Origin: Gimesia chilikensis
GTDB taxonomy: Bacteria > Planctomycetota > Planctomycetia > Planctomycetales > Planctomycetaceae
Length of the DNA: 64,000 nucleotides
NCBI RefSeq assembly: GCF_007744075.1
Contig: NZ_CP036266.1
Span: 6,871,248 to 6,935,247 of the forward strand
Direction: 5' to 3'
Of the stretch, positions 53,022 to 61,704 are shown piece after piece (the first letter of the stretch is position 1; every line of letters begins with the position of its first letter). Under the pieces are notes generated by a model. The model was not told the origin of the DNA, made no database searches, and saw only the letters and a program-made list of their open reading frames with translations. The position numbers were made by a program, and so were the translations under genes.

Positions 53022-54353
53022 TCAGGCACTCTTCCGCAAAGAGTAAGGTTTAGAATTCGTTTTTAGCGAAGCAGCGCTTTCAGACTGCGTCGAATTACCA
53101 GTCGACAGATTTCGGCGGAGCCTTCGTTTGCAGTGCTGATTGTAGAGGATGCGGGAATAGCGTCCGTAGTGCAGATCGAGGACGCCGGTAGTACTGACGA
53201 AGGCCAGAATCGAACCGATGGTGACCTTGGGATAAACGCAGGCAAACCGCTTTTCATAGCGCGGTCGAAAGCGGCTCTTAAAATGTCGCAAGCCGGTAAA
53301 ATCAAAAATACTGGTCAGATAATTTTCTGCAAATCGCAAGCCGTGCCTCACCAGCGCACTGTCCCCGGGCAGGCGGTGACAGTCACGCCCCAGATCCAGA
53401 CAGAGCCCGGCCTGCGCAACACCTTCCTGTTTCAGCTGCTGTAATACGAAATGAATCAGGAAGGCCATGGTGCCTTTAACCGAATCCAGGCGATGCCGAT
53501 AGAGTTCTGTCGCCCAACCGGTCCCATTCAAAATGGGATTACAGATCACAAAGCCTTCGATCCGTCCCTGGTATCGGGCAACGAACAGGCGCCGTCGCCC
53601 GAGTGCATGATTGTCAATTCGTCCCTCAAAAAATCGCATCGCTTTTTTTTGAGGTTTACGCGTCAACGATTCGTCGGCGACTTCAATGACCTCGGAGATG
53701 ATATCGGACCAGTGCACCGGATGCAGTTGATCTGGACGAACTTCGCAGGCGGTCATCCCCTGCCGGAGGCAATAATTGGTCTGTCGGCGGACCCATTCAT
53801 AGTCTTTTCCCTGCCAGGTGCAGGTATCCAGATCGATCATCGGGTCTTCGCCCCACTTGGTCACCTGAAACTGCATTTCCTGGAACAGGGGAAGATCTGC
53901 TTCTCCGATGTTGTGAAAAGCAATTGATAGTCGGTTCTGTTTTGCATACTCCAGAAATTCGCGTACCAGTTGAGGCTTATGGGGTTCGGGAGCAATCAGG
54001 CCTCCGCCGATGATGATATGCCGGTACCAGCGTTTGTAGGAGATCAATCCCCGTTTCCCCTGAGACCAGAACAGATCACGATCCGGTTCGGAAGCCAGAT
54101 AGGAATCAAAATATCTGCCATGCTCAAAAATAAAATCGCGCAGTTCTGTTTCTGTGTGCTCCTCAGGCAGGCCCAGCGGTTCGTGATCGAATGCCTGATG
54201 CGAGGGATCGATCCGCCACTGTGTCCCAGCTTGTTCAAAACGGTCTGCGTTCTGACTGGTCAGCTGGTCGACGGGCAAGCCCTGGCGTGTCTGCCCCTGA
54301 TCGCTCTGATGCAGTTGCAGGCCCTGTCTGGAATGAGAATCAGCTGACGACAT
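53022..54353 (-). CDS. DUF2156 / LPG-synthase C-terminal type aminoacyl- or acyltransferase
   Basis: The 443-residue soluble protein matches the C-terminal catalytic domain of phosphatidylglycerol lysyltransferase (DUF2156, tandem GNAT folds). It shows FDSYLASEPDRDLFWSQGKRG near 90-110 and AFHNIGEADLPLFQEMQFQV near 163-182. GEDPMIDLDTCTWQGKDYEW (near 186-205) matches the family's nucleophile-acceptor region, and the second GNAT-like half has RRRLFVARYQGRIEGFVICN. It lacks the membrane helices of MprF, so it is a free-standing enzyme. GGAG precedes the ATG by 7 bases. It is the last gene of a minus-strand group with the E2-like acyltransferase, ACP and AMP ligase, so it may transfer an aminoacyl or acyl group to a carrier-bound or lipid acceptor. 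Confidence 0.75.
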   Translation of the reverse strand: MSSADSHSRQGLQLHQSDQGQTRQGLPVDQLTSQNADRFEQAGTQWRIDPSHQAFDHEPLGLPEEHTETELRDFIFEHGRYFDSYLASEPDRDLFWSQGKRGLISYKRWYRHIIIGGGLIAPEPHKPQLVREFLEYAKQNRLSIAFHNIGEADLPLFQEMQFQVTKWGEDPMIDLDTCTWQGKDYEWVRRQTNYCLRQGMTACEVRPDQLHPVHWSDIISEVIEVADESLTRKPQKKAMRFFEGRIDNHALGRRRLFVARYQGRIEGFVICNPILNGTGWATELYRHRLDSVKGTMAFLIHFVLQQLKQEGVAQAGLCLDLGRDCHRLPGDSALVRHGLRFAENYLTSIFDFTGLRHFKSRFRPRYEKRFACVYPKVTIGSILAFVSTTGVLDLHYGRYSRILYNQHCKRRLRRNLSTGNSTQSESAASLKTNSKPYSLRKSA

Positions 54354-54436
54354 TGGTGTGCTCCGAAAATTAACGGACCGTGGTACGGAACTTCCTCGTG
54401 TGGGAGGCAGGATTTAAAATGAATCTCTTCTTCAAC

Positions 54437-55345
54437 TCAGGCAGCCCGTTTCTGAACTTCTGCATCCTCAGACTGCTGAACCAGGCTCTGCGGGTGCATC
54501 AGAAAGCCGCGCAGCGTATTGATGAACGCTGCAGACTGATTTCCGTTGACCATACGATGGTCCAGCCGCACAAACAGGGAAGCCTGTTTACGCACGACGA
54601 CTTTGTCATCCACAACGACAGGGCGTTTTTCAGTCGCTCCCATGGTGACGGCGATACAGTATGCATTCAGCGGGAGCGACGCGGGTTTATGGGCAATCAA
54701 CGGCGGTGCACCGGAGAATCCCAGATAATTGACGAATGCCCCGGCATGATTCAGTCCCTGCTGCCAGGGCCAGATGGTGGGAGCCCGAAGCCAGTTGCCG
54801 GCCGTGAATCCAACTTTTGATGTGTGTAGAATCCAGGAAAGCCGGAGCCAGTGACCCAGGTTGATCAATGCGTTTTTAAACGTCGATCCCTCTTTGACGC
54901 GTTTTTTATCACGGGCCACCTGCATCGATTTTTCTCGGGCAGATTCCCAGAAGAAACCCGCGATCTCGTCGAGTGAATAATCTTCGGCTTTCCGCATGAA
55001 GACACAATCGACTTCGCCCGTGCTGGTCTGCAGCATCGGCATGACGATATTCACGCCCTCGTACTGATAAACTTTTTTCCCAATCACCCGGCGGTTGACT
55101 TCTGGATGCTGTCGCAGGCTTTCAGCCACGGCACGGACCAGAACATGCGCGGGAGTGAGCAACGTGCGGTTGCGGCTGCGCTGCTCTTCCAGAAAGGATT
55201 CCAACTCTTCGGTATCGACCGTGGTTCCCCAGACGAGCATCGGATCGCAACGGAGCGATGTACTCGCGAGATAGGTGGTATTGATCCAGCCAATCTCGGA
55301 GAGTGGCACCGGTTTACTCTTTGTCGCCCAATACATATCAGACAT
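54437..55345 (-). CDS. 2-oxoacid dehydrogenase E2-type acyltransferase domain protein (altered active site)
   Basis: The 302-residue protein contains only the catalytic (CAT-like) domain of dihydrolipoyl acyltransferases, without lipoyl or subunit-binding domains. The terminal motif is HRMVNG at 263-268, where the standard is HRxxDG; the Asp is Asn267 here. The catalytic His263 is present, as are LLTPAHVLVRAVAESL (about 78-93) and GVNIVMPMLQTSTGEVDC (about 113-130). It lies 47 bases downstream of the ACP gene in the AMP-ligase cluster and is not next to E1 or E3 genes. It therefore probably moves an acyl group from or to the carrier protein in a biosynthetic pathway. A start at 55336 with a better SD is also possible. 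Confidence 0.75.
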   Translation of the reverse strand: MSDMYWATKSKPVPLSEIGWINTTYLASTSLRCDPMLVWGTTVDTEELESFLEEQRSRNRTLLTPAHVLVRAVAESLRQHPEVNRRVIGKKVYQYEGVNIVMPMLQTSTGEVDCVFMRKAEDYSLDEIAGFFWESAREKSMQVARDKKRVKEGSTFKNALINLGHWLRLSWILHTSKVGFTAGNWLRAPTIWPWQQGLNHAGAFVNYLGFSGAPPLIAHKPASLPLNAYCIAVTMGATEKRPVVVDDKVVVRKQASLFVRLDHRMVNGNQSAAFINTLRGFLMHPQSLVQQSEDAEVQKRAA

Positions 55346-55392
55346 CCTGTCTATTGGATTTGTAATACTCTGACGTCCTGTCCAGAGTAGTT

Positions 55393-55647
55393 TCAGGCAG
55401 CTTTTTTCTGCTCTGCCTGTCGCTCTGAAATCAGCTGAGAAATCGTGGCGGGATTTTTAAATAAATCTGGTCTGATATCCTGAAAATCGAGTCGTACTTC
55501 AAAATCAGATTCGACGAAGACCAGCAGGTCCATCATCGTCAGGGAATCCAGCAGACCGGAATCAATCAGTTCGGTGCTGTCAGTAATTGTCTGTCCTGTG
55601 ATGGAGCTGAGAAATTCAACCAGTTGTTCCTGAATCGATGCACTCAT
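55393..55647 (-). CDS. Acyl carrier protein
   Basis: The 84-residue acidic protein matches the acyl or peptidyl carrier fold, with LIDSGLLDSLTMMDLLVFVE and the phosphopantetheine site D34-S35-L36. It differs from fatty-acid AcpP, which has a DSLDTVEL-like site. Its position between the AMP ligase and the E2-like acyltransferase fits a dedicated carrier for a cluster-specific acyl group. Spacing is 47 bases to the acyltransferase gene and 37 bases to the AMP ligase gene. It would need a phosphopantetheinyl transferase encoded elsewhere. Confidence 0.88.
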   Translation of the reverse strand: MSASIQEQLVEFLSSITGQTITDSTELIDSGLLDSLTMMDLLVFVESDFEVRLDFQDIRPDLFKNPATISQLISERQAEQKKAA

Positions 55648-55684
55648 TAGTCGTGTCCTTTGCAGTTGCAGACGAAAGTTAAGA

Positions 55685-57292
55685 TTACAGATCGCCGACT
55701 GCTGCCAGTTCTGACAGCTTGACCCGATCGACTTTCATGGCGTGATTTAATGGTATTTTCTGTAAGATCCGGATCCGGTCCGGTACGAGTTGGCGTGGCA
55801 GCTGGCTACGACAGACACTCAGCATTTCTGCTTCCGTGAGTCCCGCATCTTCTGGAGTGGTTTCGATGTACAATGCCAGCCGCGTACCTGTATTTTTTGC
55901 TTCAAAGGGGACCGCCACCGCCTGCGACAGGGGAAAAGTTCGCAACGCGAATTGCTCCAGATCTGCCGGATGCACGCGATAACCGGATATTTTGACCAGT
56001 GAATTTCGTCGACCCTTGATGACGATTCTGCCTGACTGATCGAAAGTGGCCAGATCTCCCGTATAGAGCCAGCCGTTGTGTATCCGTTTGCGGGTCTCTT
56101 CCGCATCTCTCCAGTAGCACTGCATGATGTTGGGGCCACGCGCCCGCAGCTCGCCAACCGTTCCTGCAGTCACAAGTTGTCCACTTCCATCAACTATCTG
56201 CAGCGTTACTCCAGGTATTGCCTGACCGATGGTTCCGTCACTTACACCGACGAGTTGCTCCGGTGGTACGTAGGCCAAGCGAGCTGTAGCTTCCGTCTGG
56301 CCGTACATGACAAAGAAACGGGCCGGATGGATGACATCACTGATTTCTACAGCCTGTGTATGAGGCAGGGCACCTCCCGCAACAGACATATAACGCAGAT
56401 GTGGAAACTGCGTCTGCTTAAACGAAGTTCGTTCCAGCAGAATCCGAAACAGGTCGGGGACGGCTGAGAGACTGGTGCATTCATGGCGGATCATTGCTTC
56501 CAGAATGCTTTCAGGAAAAATGGTATTCCCGTCCAGAATCAGGTGCGCCCCCTGTAGAATGTGAGACTGCAGTACAGAGTTTCCAAACGCATGATGGAAA
56601 GGCAGGATGCATAAAGGCCGTTCGTCTGCCTGCAACTGAAGGTAATCCTGGATCGATTGTGCGTTAGAGATCAAGTTCCCATGACTCAGCATGACCCCCT
56701 TGGGCATCCCACTGGAACCGGATGTAAAGAAAATCGCAGCCAGGCTCATCGCAGAGCGTGCAACCGGCTGGAGTGTATTTACTGGAACTGTTCCGGTCAC
56801 AGATTCCTCTGAATCCATGCCCTTTACAGTATATTCTTCCAGATCCGGGTGACGCCTTAAAACCGGGGTGGTTGTAATCGTACAAATCGCCTGCGTTGAA
56901 TCCAGAATATTCTTTAGCGCGCCGCTCTCCGTATTCGCTGGAACAGGCACAACGACACCGCCAGCGAACAAGACTGCATAGAAAGCAGCGATATACTCCA
57001 CGGAATTGGGAACCAGCAGTACAACACGGCTTCCAGATTCAAAACCGGCGACCTCAGACAGCTGTTCGGAAATTTGTCTGACCAGCAAAATCAGCTCACC
57101 ATAACTCAAGGTCCGCTCAGATGTGGAAATCGCGGGTTGCTCACTATGCAGAGCTGTGATTTCCAGTAGTCGATCGACCAACCCTGCTCCCGTACTTTCA
57201 GAGGTCACCTCCTCCAAAAGGGTTATGGGAGAAGCTGCAAGCGGATGCTCGACCAGCCTGAGGCTGGAGAGAAAGTCTATGGGGAAGTGCAT
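55685..57292 (-). CDS. AMP-dependent synthetase/ligase (acyl-adenylating enzyme)
   Basis: The 535-residue protein is a class I adenylate-forming enzyme. The A3 phosphate loop TSGSSGMPKG lies at about 190-199 and A5 is YGQTEAT. A7/A8 reads YTGDLATFDQSGRIVIKGRR followed by SLVKISGYRVHP. The A10 lysine occurs in NHAMKVDR. It would activate a carboxylic acid with ATP and load it on the carrier protein encoded next. The start is ATG 57292; the frame can also open at TTG 57307. It is the first gene of the minus-strand group and is divergent from the 2-oxoglutarate oxygenase gene. The substrate cannot be named from sequence alone. Confidence 0.9.
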   Translation of the reverse strand: MHFPIDFLSSLRLVEHPLAASPITLLEEVTSESTGAGLVDRLLEITALHSEQPAISTSERTLSYGELILLVRQISEQLSEVAGFESGSRVVLLVPNSVEYIAAFYAVLFAGGVVVPVPANTESGALKNILDSTQAICTITTTPVLRRHPDLEEYTVKGMDSEESVTGTVPVNTLQPVARSAMSLAAIFFTSGSSGMPKGVMLSHGNLISNAQSIQDYLQLQADERPLCILPFHHAFGNSVLQSHILQGAHLILDGNTIFPESILEAMIRHECTSLSAVPDLFRILLERTSFKQTQFPHLRYMSVAGGALPHTQAVEISDVIHPARFFVMYGQTEATARLAYVPPEQLVGVSDGTIGQAIPGVTLQIVDGSGQLVTAGTVGELRARGPNIMQCYWRDAEETRKRIHNGWLYTGDLATFDQSGRIVIKGRRNSLVKISGYRVHPADLEQFALRTFPLSQAVAVPFEAKNTGTRLALYIETTPEDAGLTEAEMLSVCRSQLPRQLVPDRIRILQKIPLNHAMKVDRVKLSELAAVGDL

Positions 57293-57307
57293 ACGATACG
57301 GTCTCAA

Positions 57308-57650
57308 AGTGTAAATTGCTCTCTTCAGAGAGAGTCCCTCTGACCGTAGTAGATCGGAGGGTAATTTCCCTCATCCTTATCGGCGTTCCATGATCGTTTG
57401 CACCGCTGAATCGGTATACATACCCCCGTTTTTATCAGGACGACCAGACCAAACACCCTATTCCACCCATCTGCCCAACCAGAACGAACATCACAGGGGA
57501 TATAAAGGGATTTACACCTAATCTATTCAGAACTATCATCCACCCGTTCAGTAAATAGCCGATACCACTGATTGTGGCCTTTTCTCCAGCAACAATCTCC
57601 GGCTGACCTTTATGTGCCATTCAAACTTTCTCTATTTCCGAGTAAGTCCC
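57308..57650. other. Divergent intergenic region of the carrier-protein cluster
   Basis: This 343-base region lies between the divergent AMP-ligase and 2-oxoglutarate oxygenase genes and should hold both promoters. A 61-codon frame on the minus strand (57435-57620) codes for a hydrophobic peptide and is listed separately as doubtful. No operator was found. Confidence 0.4.
57435..57620 (-). CDS. Possible small membrane peptide gene
   Basis: This 61-residue frame starts with ATG and has two hydrophobic segments (SGIGYLLNGWMIVLNRLGV and SPVMFVLVGQMGGIGCLVWS) in an otherwise gene-free divergent region. A weak purine stretch (AGAGAAAG) is found upstream. It could be chance: no family is recognised, and the region should also hold promoters. 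I give it only as a candidate. Confidence 0.25.
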   Translation of the reverse strand: MAHKGQPEIVAGEKATISGIGYLLNGWMIVLNRLGVNPFISPVMFVLVGQMGGIGCLVWSS

Positions 57651-58616
57651 ATGCAAGTGAAGACTTCGAATCTGGAAAAGCCACAAACCCTGCCCCTGCT
57701 CATTGAACCGGCCGATCAGGGGTCTGCCTCCCTGAGTGACCTGATTGAATACATCTCACGGGAACGGAACTGGCTGGATCAGACTCTGCTTGAGCAGGGA
57801 GGCGTGTTGCTGCGTGGATTCACCATTCAGGAAATTGATGAATTTCAGGACGTGGCCCAGGCGCTGATTCCAGAGTTAAAGCCGTACGTCGAAGGGCAGT
57901 CTCCCCGCACAAAAGTGACCGGGAACGTATATACTTCCACCGAATTTCCTGCCCAGTTTCGCATCACGCTGCACAACGAGCTTTCCTATACCAAGTCGCC
58001 CCCGCCGCGAATAGTATTCCACTGTCATCTTGCTGCGGAGACCGGCGGAGAAACGCCAATCGTCGACTGCCGAAAGCTCTACCGTGAGATGTCAGCCGAG
58101 ATTCTGGCGAAGTTCGAAGAACGGGGAGTCCGCTATGTTAAGAACATGCATGGGCAGGAGCGGGGGATCGGCAAGTCCTGGATGGATTATTTCGAAACCA
58201 ATGATCGGGATCAGGTCGAAGCATACCTCAAAGACAACGACATCGAATTTGAATGGACGGCCGATGGAAACCTGCGTACCTGGTCCATCCGCCCCGGCAC
58301 GCTGGCCCATCCAGTTACAGGAGAAATGCTCTGGTTTAACCAGGCGGATCTCTGGCATATCACCAATGTGAATGAACGAAACCGCGCTCAGCTGCTACAG
58401 CGGTTTGGAGAAGAAAACCTGCCAACCCACGCGTATTACGGAGATGGTTCCCCCATTACCGATGAGGATCTCGCTGGAGTCCGAAAGACCCTGTGGGAGA
58501 CGGCCGTTATCTTCCCGTGGCAGCAGGGCGATGTGCTGGCCCTGGATAATTTCAGTGTCGCCCATGGCCGGATGCCTTATGCAGGACCACGGAAGATTCT
58601 CGTTGCAATGGGATAA
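57651..58616 (+). CDS. TauD/SyrP-type Fe(II)/2-oxoglutarate dioxygenase
   Basis: The 321-residue protein has the TauD-like double-stranded beta-helix. The metal triad begins with H108-x-E110 (TLHNELSY) and ends with His305 (FSVAHGRMP); the Arg that binds 2-oxoglutarate is in GPRK just after. HxE in place of HxD is typical for the SyrP/AsnO group, which hydroxylates amino acids or carrier-bound substrates in natural product pathways. The start at 57651 is the first ATG with the proper N-terminal extension; an ATG at 57612 would add 13 unlikely residues. It opens a plus-strand pair with the methyltransferase at 58657 and is divergent from the AMP ligase, which suggests one pathway. Confidence 0.8.
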   Translation: MQVKTSNLEKPQTLPLLIEPADQGSASLSDLIEYISRERNWLDQTLLEQGGVLLRGFTIQEIDEFQDVAQALIPELKPYVEGQSPRTKVTGNVYTSTEFPAQFRITLHNELSYTKSPPPRIVFHCHLAAETGGETPIVDCRKLYREMSAEILAKFEERGVRYVKNMHGQERGIGKSWMDYFETNDRDQVEAYLKDNDIEFEWTADGNLRTWSIRPGTLAHPVTGEMLWFNQADLWHITNVNERNRAQLLQRFGEENLPTHAYYGDGSPITDEDLAGVRKTLWETAVIFPWQQGDVLALDNFSVAHGRMPYAGPRKILVAMG

Positions 58617-58656
58617 ATTTAGAGTTTTAAATGTCTAACCACTAAGGCAGGACGGT

Positions 58657-59565
58657 ATGGCACATACAACGGCAGCACCTGAGTCAGACACAGATTCTGC
58701 TGCGATCTGGCTTCCCCAGGATCTTCAGCAGTCGCTGGAAAGGATGACCCGGGGACAGCGAATCGGGAACTGGCTGATCAATCCTTACAAAAATTATCTG
58801 ATCCCTGCCAGTTGGCTCAAAAGATTACTACAGTCGAGTCAGAGCGAGTTACTCGCGGAGACCTTTCGCCGTCCTGGTGGCTGGAGGGCTATGGAAATCC
58901 TGTACCGGAAAGATGCACCGGTCGACCTGCTGGATCGACAGGCGATCCTGGATAACCCCATTTCCAGAGCTTCACGGAATCGATTGCAGACGGTAACCCA
59001 AATCCTGATCGATCTGATTCAGGCTTGTCAGTCGGACGGTCCCGTCATTCTCATGGGCGTCGGTGCTGGCCCGGGTCGTCATGTGCAGACCGCGATTTCT
59101 CGATTGCAGTTAAGCGCAGACGAAGTCCACGCCCACCTGATCGACCTGGACGATGATGCCTTTGAATACGGACAACAACTGGCAGAACAACTCGGAATTT
59201 CAGACTGTATCAGCTTCCTGCAGGGGGACGCGCGCGAGATTCAGACGGTATTACCCGATGTCAAACCGAATATCGTCAAACTGATCGGTCTCATCGAATA
59301 CTTGAATGACCAGCAGTTACACGAACTGTTGTCCGCCCTGCATACAATCATGGTCCCGGGGGGAAACCTGGTCACACATGGGATTCTGGATCCCTGGCAT
59401 GGTGCTCCCTCTCTCAAACGGATCTTCAATCTACAGCACATCAGACGCTCCGGCGATGATGTAAGACAGATGCTGGAAACCGTCGGATTTCGCGTCATCG
59501 ACCAGGTAACCGAACCGATGGGAATCTATCCGATTGTGACCGCAGTGAAGCCGATGGTAGAGTAA
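58657..59565 (+). CDS. SAM-dependent methyltransferase (Methyltransf_20-like)
   Basis: The 302-residue protein holds the class I methyltransferase motif I MGVGAGPGRHVQ (about 133-144) and an acidic end of strand 2, AHLIDLDDDAFEYG. Motif IV is IVKLIGLIEYLND. The N-terminal 100 residues with LINPYKNYLIPASWL are helical. It resembles PF12147 methyltransferases. It lies 40 bases after the dioxygenase gene and is convergent with the FAD-binding protein gene, so it probably works with the oxygenase on the same product. The substrate is unknown. Confidence 0.7.
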   Translation: MAHTTAAPESDTDSAAIWLPQDLQQSLERMTRGQRIGNWLINPYKNYLIPASWLKRLLQSSQSELLAETFRRPGGWRAMEILYRKDAPVDLLDRQAILDNPISRASRNRLQTVTQILIDLIQACQSDGPVILMGVGAGPGRHVQTAISRLQLSADEVHAHLIDLDDDAFEYGQQLAEQLGISDCISFLQGDAREIQTVLPDVKPNIVKLIGLIEYLNDQQLHELLSALHTIMVPGGNLVTHGILDPWHGAPSLKRIFNLQHIRRSGDDVRQMLETVGFRVIDQVTEPMGIYPIVTAVKPMVE

Positions 59566-59601
59566 GATTTAAGATTGTTATTTACGGCTTACGCTAACGT
59601 C

Positions 59602-61047
59602 TCAAATGTAATATTCGATGACGTGTTCCTCCTCGACGGACATCCGGTAATCGTGTCCTGGCGTGACCAGAGCGACATCATCCAACAGCAACTGCGCGAC
59701 ACGCATCGCCTGACCACGCAGTTCCGGAACTGCTGTGGTCTCCCAGAGAGTCCCCTTCATCAACGGTCCAACAGCGAACAGGAACTCAGAGGGATTTCCT
59801 TCCGCATCAATCACCGCGAAATCGGCACCGACATCGATGCCCATATCCAGTTCGTCTGGGCGGATGAGTCCCCGTTTGAGCAGATTCTGGAACAGCGGCA
59901 CACTGGTGCCGGAAAATCCACAATTGGGTCCGGTGCAATTAATGACCAGTCCCCCCTCAAGTGACTGGGTTAAACCGGTTTTGTTCTGAACATCCACCAC
60001 GACCTGATCATTCTGAGACGTGACTCCCGTGATTCTGCCCCGTACCACTTTGAGGCGTCCTTCGGTAATCGCTTCCGTCACCCGTTGATGAATAGGCTGC
60101 GCAATCCGATGTCTGATCACATTCCAGCGGGCAGCGTAACGTTTGAGAAATTCCTGTTTTTCTTCGAGGTCAAACTGCTGCCAGATCCGCTGCGTGTGGG
60201 GCCGCAGTCGATCGACGACGATGCCAGGGTTCTCACCAATCCGCTGCAGCTGTCGACAATGTTTTTCCAGTAACTGGACCAGGTTTTCGAGGCCCAGGCT
60301 CTCCGGCTCTTCTGGCAGGAAGTCGGGATATTCAATGCCGCGGAAATGAGCCTGCGGAATCATGCCGTTATGCGACACTGCGATCATATTCCCTTCCCAG
60401 CCCAGTTCGCTGAGCGTGAGAAAGACGTCGATCATCGACAATCCGGTGCCGAGCACAATGATGTCCTGATCGGGATCCGGAATCTTTTCCATCCAGTTCC
60501 CCCAGGGGTCTGCGCAATAGGCGGGATGCGTAAAATCTTCCCCGGCCAGTGAAGTGGGAGGCTGATTCCCTGTCGCCAGCAGCACGCGATCTGCTTCCAG
60601 CGTTGAGCCATCACGGAGTGTGATTTCTGCACTCCCGTCAAAACTGTAATCTATATCGACGGCTTCATTTTCGACGACGCGGATTTCCGCCGGATGATGT
60701 GAGTCAATCGGCTGCATGTAATTCGCGAGGATACTTCGCAGATAATCGCCATAGATCCGTCGGGGGACATAAGTCTCACGCAGTTGCGGATCGGGCAGGT
60801 CGCTGTAATCCACGCGAGTGCGTAACCAGTCCAGAAAGTGATTGGCATGGTCGGGAACAGCAGACATGTTGCGAGCGGCGACATTCAACAGATGTTCTTC
60901 CCGTTTCGTGCCATAAGCGACGCCACGTCCCAGTGGATAGCGGTCGTTGATCAGTTGAATGCAGAGCGGACCGTCACTCAATCGTGCCAGATTCACCGCT
61001 GCCATGGTCCCGCTGAATCCGCCTCCAATAATCGCCACTGTCTTCAT
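59602..61047 (-). CDS. FAD/NAD(P)-binding oxidoreductase (NAD_binding_9 type)
   Basis: The 481-residue protein begins with the dinucleotide fold MKTVAIIGGGFSGTMAAVNL (GxGxxG) and contains RGVAYGTKREEHLLNVAARN (about 45-64), typical of PF13454. A second nucleotide-binding block DQDIIVLGTGLSMIDVFLTL (near 180) and a C-terminal GLVINCTGPNCG segment complete the fold. Related proteins are labelled FAD-dependent or hydroxyacylglutathione-like oxidoreductases. The ATG at 61047 is chosen because the fold starts there; AAAGGA lies about 10 bases upstream. It follows the thioesterase gene on the same strand. A link to the carrier-protein cluster is possible but not shown. Confidence 0.75.
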   Translation of the reverse strand: MKTVAIIGGGFSGTMAAVNLARLSDGPLCIQLINDRYPLGRGVAYGTKREEHLLNVAARNMSAVPDHANHFLDWLRTRVDYSDLPDPQLRETYVPRRIYGDYLRSILANYMQPIDSHHPAEIRVVENEAVDIDYSFDGSAEITLRDGSTLEADRVLLATGNQPPTSLAGEDFTHPAYCADPWGNWMEKIPDPDQDIIVLGTGLSMIDVFLTLSELGWEGNMIAVSHNGMIPQAHFRGIEYPDFLPEEPESLGLENLVQLLEKHCRQLQRIGENPGIVVDRLRPHTQRIWQQFDLEEKQEFLKRYAARWNVIRHRIAQPIHQRVTEAITEGRLKVVRGRITGVTSQNDQVVVDVQNKTGLTQSLEGGLVINCTGPNCGFSGTSVPLFQNLLKRGLIRPDELDMGIDVGADFAVIDAEGNPSEFLFAVGPLMKGTLWETTAVPELRGQAMRVAQLLLDDVALVTPGHDYRMSVEEEHVIEYYI

Positions 61048-61224
61048 GAGAGTCCGGTCCTTTCGCACACCGCGTCGACCGGAGTAGAAGGGTTCCGGCT
61101 GTGAGTGTGTCACTCAGAATGTTTGCTGATGGAATGACTGCGATCTGACTCAGGGAGTCTTCTGAATTGTACCCAGATCGTATTACCAGCAACAGACAAC
61201 GGCCCATAAACGGCCCGGTCTCCA

Positions 61225-61635
61225 TCAGCAGTCCTGCTGAACAATGGGCGTTTTGTTTCCCTGAGCATCAATGGCTACGTAGGTAAAGGCGGCTTCGGTC
61301 ACTTTGAAACGGGGGCAGTCGGACGCTTCGTGTCGCAACACTGGCTGGACCCAGACCTCCAGCGACAGGGTAATCGATGTTGTCCCGATCCGATCAATCT
61401 GGCCAAAACAGCAGACAACATCTCCCACCTTGACCGGGCGAATGAATTTCATCGACTCTACTGCGATCGTGACGGTGCGGGTGCCGGCTACCTCTTTTGA
61501 GAGAATCCCTCCGGCAATATCCATCTGCGACATGATCCAGCCTCCGAAGATGTCTCCGTTGGCATTCGTATCCGCCGGCATGGCCAGCGTACGCAGTATC
61601 AGTTTTCCTTCCGGCAGGTCACAGAACTCTTCCAT
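61225..61635 (-). CDS. Acyl-CoA thioesterase of the YciA type
   Basis: The 136-residue hotdog-fold protein shows the family motif TLAMPADTNANGDIFGGWIM (about 16-35), with the Asn and Asp of the active site. It also has the strand SKEVAGTRTVTIAVESMKF and the central VGDVVCCFGQIDRIG. It would hydrolyse acyl-CoA to free acid and CoA in the cytoplasm. AGGAA precedes the ATG at 61635 by 8 bases; the in-frame start at 61689 is less likely. Spacing to pyruvate decarboxylase is 69 bases. The pairing suggests a role in acetyl-CoA or acyl-CoA balance, as inference. Confidence 0.85.
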   Translation of the reverse strand: MEEFCDLPEGKLILRTLAMPADTNANGDIFGGWIMSQMDIAGGILSKEVAGTRTVTIAVESMKFIRPVKVGDVVCCFGQIDRIGTTSITLSLEVWVQPVLRHEASDCPRFKVTEAAFTYVAIDAQGNKTPIVQQDC

Positions 61636-61704
61636 GGTTGTCGTTCCTGTTTCTCTGTTGTCGGTGATGGACGCGTCTCCCTGATACAACGAATACGTAT
61701 CAGC

